The notes under the pieces: model-generated
Databases searched by the model: none
The model's input: the letters and a program-made list of their open reading frames with translations, nothing else
Told to the model about the DNA's origin: nothing
Source: Candidatus Aminicenantota bacterium
Lineage (GTDB): Bacteria; Acidobacteriota; Aminicenantia; Aminicenantales; Aminicenantaceae
Reading direction: 5' to 3'
Length of the DNA: 6,799 bases
NCBI GenBank assembly: GCA_030615975.1
Contig: JAUWYH010000085.1
Span: 1-6,799, forward strand
In this document: positions 5,678 to 6,799 of the stretch, piece after piece
How positions within the stretch are numbered: position 1 is the first letter of the stretch
How the letters are laid out: each line of letters begins with the position of its first letter
Position numbers and translations under genes: made by a program

Positions 5678-6799
5678 CAAAAGCTTTTTTATTTAAAATT
5701 CTATTGAAAAAACGATAGGTCTCTTCAGATGTCCGTTCCCAGGAAAATCTCTTTATGACATCCTGGCTGATTTTATTCCCATCCCATAATTTTTTTTCCT
5801 GAGAGAAGAATCGCTCAAGATATCTAGCTAAGGAGAAAGGATCATTGGGGCGAAAAGAAAATCCATTTTTTCCTTCTTTAACAATTGTCCTCATTTCTCC
5901 AATTTGAGAGACAATGACAGGAGTTCCGCAGGCTAGAGCTTCGATGACGACCAGACCAAAAGATTCATAAAGAGAAGGCACAATTAGAACATCCGCAGCC
6001 GAATAATATTTATTGAGTTCAGCCTGCTTTTTAGAACCAAGAAATATGACCTTTCCTCTCAATTTCTTTTCCCTCATAGACTCCTTGATTCGAATAAATT
6101 CCTTATTTCGGGGAAGATCAAGGTCCTTTTTTCCTCCTCCAATAACTATTAGTTTTATCTGGTCATACAAAGATATGTTTTTTTTCTTTAATAAAAACAA
6201 AGCCTCAATTATGGTCATAAGGCCTTTAACAGGCTCGATCCGGCCCACATACAACAGAATTCTCTCTTTTTTATTGGATTGTTTTTCCTTTAAAATTTTC
6301 TGGCTCGAAATAGGATAAAAAAGATTTTTGTTAACACCTGGATAAATGACTTTCACCTTGGAAGGAGTAATTCCATAAAATTCAACCAATTTTTTCCTTT
6401 CATTCCAAGATAAAGAGACAATGGCATCAGAAATATAAGCAAGACGTTCTTCTGTTTCTAACCTCGTTCCATGCTCATTTTCCTCTTCCAACTTTCTTTT
6501 TTTCAAAAAGGCAAGAGTATGATACATGTGAAAAAGAGGAATATCGAATTTGTGTTTTATCAACCTCCCAACCAATCCTGAAAGCCAGTAATGCGAATAG
6601 ATAATGTCATAATTTTCCCTTTCCCGATTTATAAAATCTTTCAGATTTTCAGAAAATTCAGGGAGAAATTCATAAAGACATCGCCGATCAATAGAGCGTT
6701 CTGGTCCTCCTTTTAAATGAATGACACGGACTTTCGGGAATACATCCTTGATTCCTCTGATATTTGGAGCCTGGATTCGGGTAAAAATATCCATTTTAT
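5634..6799 (-). CDS. GT4 glycosyltransferase, MshA/sucrose-phosphate-synthase-like, N-terminus cut by the right window edge
   Basis: Retaining GT-B glycosyltransferase that transfers a sugar from a nucleotide donor. An ATG at 6794 opens 386 residues, but it is probably internal: the frame stays open to the edge and reads x-K-M-D-I-F-T-R, where the partial codon ends in AT, as His would. That fits the conserved GH-x-VDIFTR segment, which normally follows an N-terminal glycine-rich loop, so some 30-50 residues are likely missing. Seen, numbered from that Met: VRVIHLKGGPE (22-32), IIYSHYWLSGLVG (64-76), HTLAFLKK (92-99), IYPGVN (150-155), LYVGRIEPVKG (181-191) for donor phosphate binding, and the EX7E motif E277-SFGLVVI-E285. 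SHYWLSG, HTLA-x-x-K and PGVN are close to MshA, which adds GlcNAc to inositol phosphate; the real acceptor is unknown. The last 13 codons overlap the deacetylase gene antisense. No terminator is visible after the stop. Confidence 0.9.
   Translation of the reverse strand, partial: KMDIFTRIQAPNIRGIKDVFPKVRVIHLKGGPERSIDRRCLYEFLPEFSENLKDFINRERENYDIIYSHYWLSGLVGRLIKHKFDIPLFHMYHTLAFLKKRKLEEENEHGTRLETEERLAYISDAIVSLSWNERKKLVEFYGITPSKVKVIYPGVNKNLFYPISSQKILKEKQSNKKERILLYVGRIEPVKGLMTIIEALFLLKKKNISLYDQIKLIVIGGGKKDLDLPRNKEFIRIKESMREKKLRGKVIFLGSKKQAELNKYYSAADVLIVPSLYESFGLVVIEALACGTPVIVSQIGEMRTIVKEGKNGFSFRPNDPFSLARYLERFFSQEKKLWDGNKISQDVIKRFSWERTSEETYRFFNRILNKKAFATTIFPHDESLRPA

Noticed and set aside
5677..5696. 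Possible terminator after the deacetylase (AGCAAAAGCT then T-run)
   Set aside because: The stem would be only 3 bp with a 4-base loop, or a loopless AAAAGCTTTT palindrome; it also lies inside the GT coding region.
4973..6799. Bacillithiol pathway (BshA/BshB) as the identity of the GT4 and deacetylase
   Set aside because: The GT4 motifs read closer to MshA/sucrose-phosphate-synthase-like enzymes, there is no BshC, and the tandem GNAT has no place in the bacillithiol pathway; not excluded without a tree.
1..6799. CRISPR array, transposase, tRNA/rRNA or prophage genes
   Set aside because: No regularly spaced direct repeats, no terminal inverted repeats with a transposase, and no RNA gene sequence was recognised on either strand.

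Overview
This is a bacterial window of moderate-to-low GC (about 40% by eye) with lysine-rich proteins, AT-rich intergenic DNA and good Shine-Dalgarno sites at some starts. The phylum cannot be fixed from the sequence. There are six protein genes, two of them cut by the window edges. I see no RNA genes, CRISPR array, insertion sequence or phage genes, and there is no gene-free stretch longer than 300 bases.

Left two thirds, minus strand: a compact run reads transketolase (3732 to 1903), then a membrane-anchored thermonuclease-like protein with a C-terminal OB-like domain (1884 to 1078), then a CPA2-type Na+/H+ antiporter (1076, running off the left edge). Gaps of 18 and 1 bases make this look like one operon. 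Its leader (3733-3950) holds a very strong ribosome binding site, a TATAAT box, overlapping AU-rich hairpins and a possible terminator for the gene upstream. The transketolase resembles the animal-type enzyme more than the E. coli type.

Right third: a tandem two-domain GNAT acetyltransferase (minus strand) and a PIG-L/LmbE zinc deacetylase (plus strand) diverge from an 86-base gap. That gap contains an inverted repeat, ATTGTA-N18-TACAAT, which reads as a sigma70-like promoter on both strands over the same DNA. Beyond the deacetylase, a GT4 glycosyltransferase with MshA-like motifs comes in on the minus strand. Its 3' end overlaps the deacetylase 3' end by 44 bases, and its N-terminus lies beyond the right edge.

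The most interesting reading is that glycosyltransferase, deacetylase and tandem GNAT are the same three protein classes as MshA, MshB and MshD of mycothiol synthesis. The cluster may make a mycothiol-like sugar thiol or another acylated amino-sugar product. This is a hypothesis: no cysteine ligase is visible in the window, and all three families are common in other roles.
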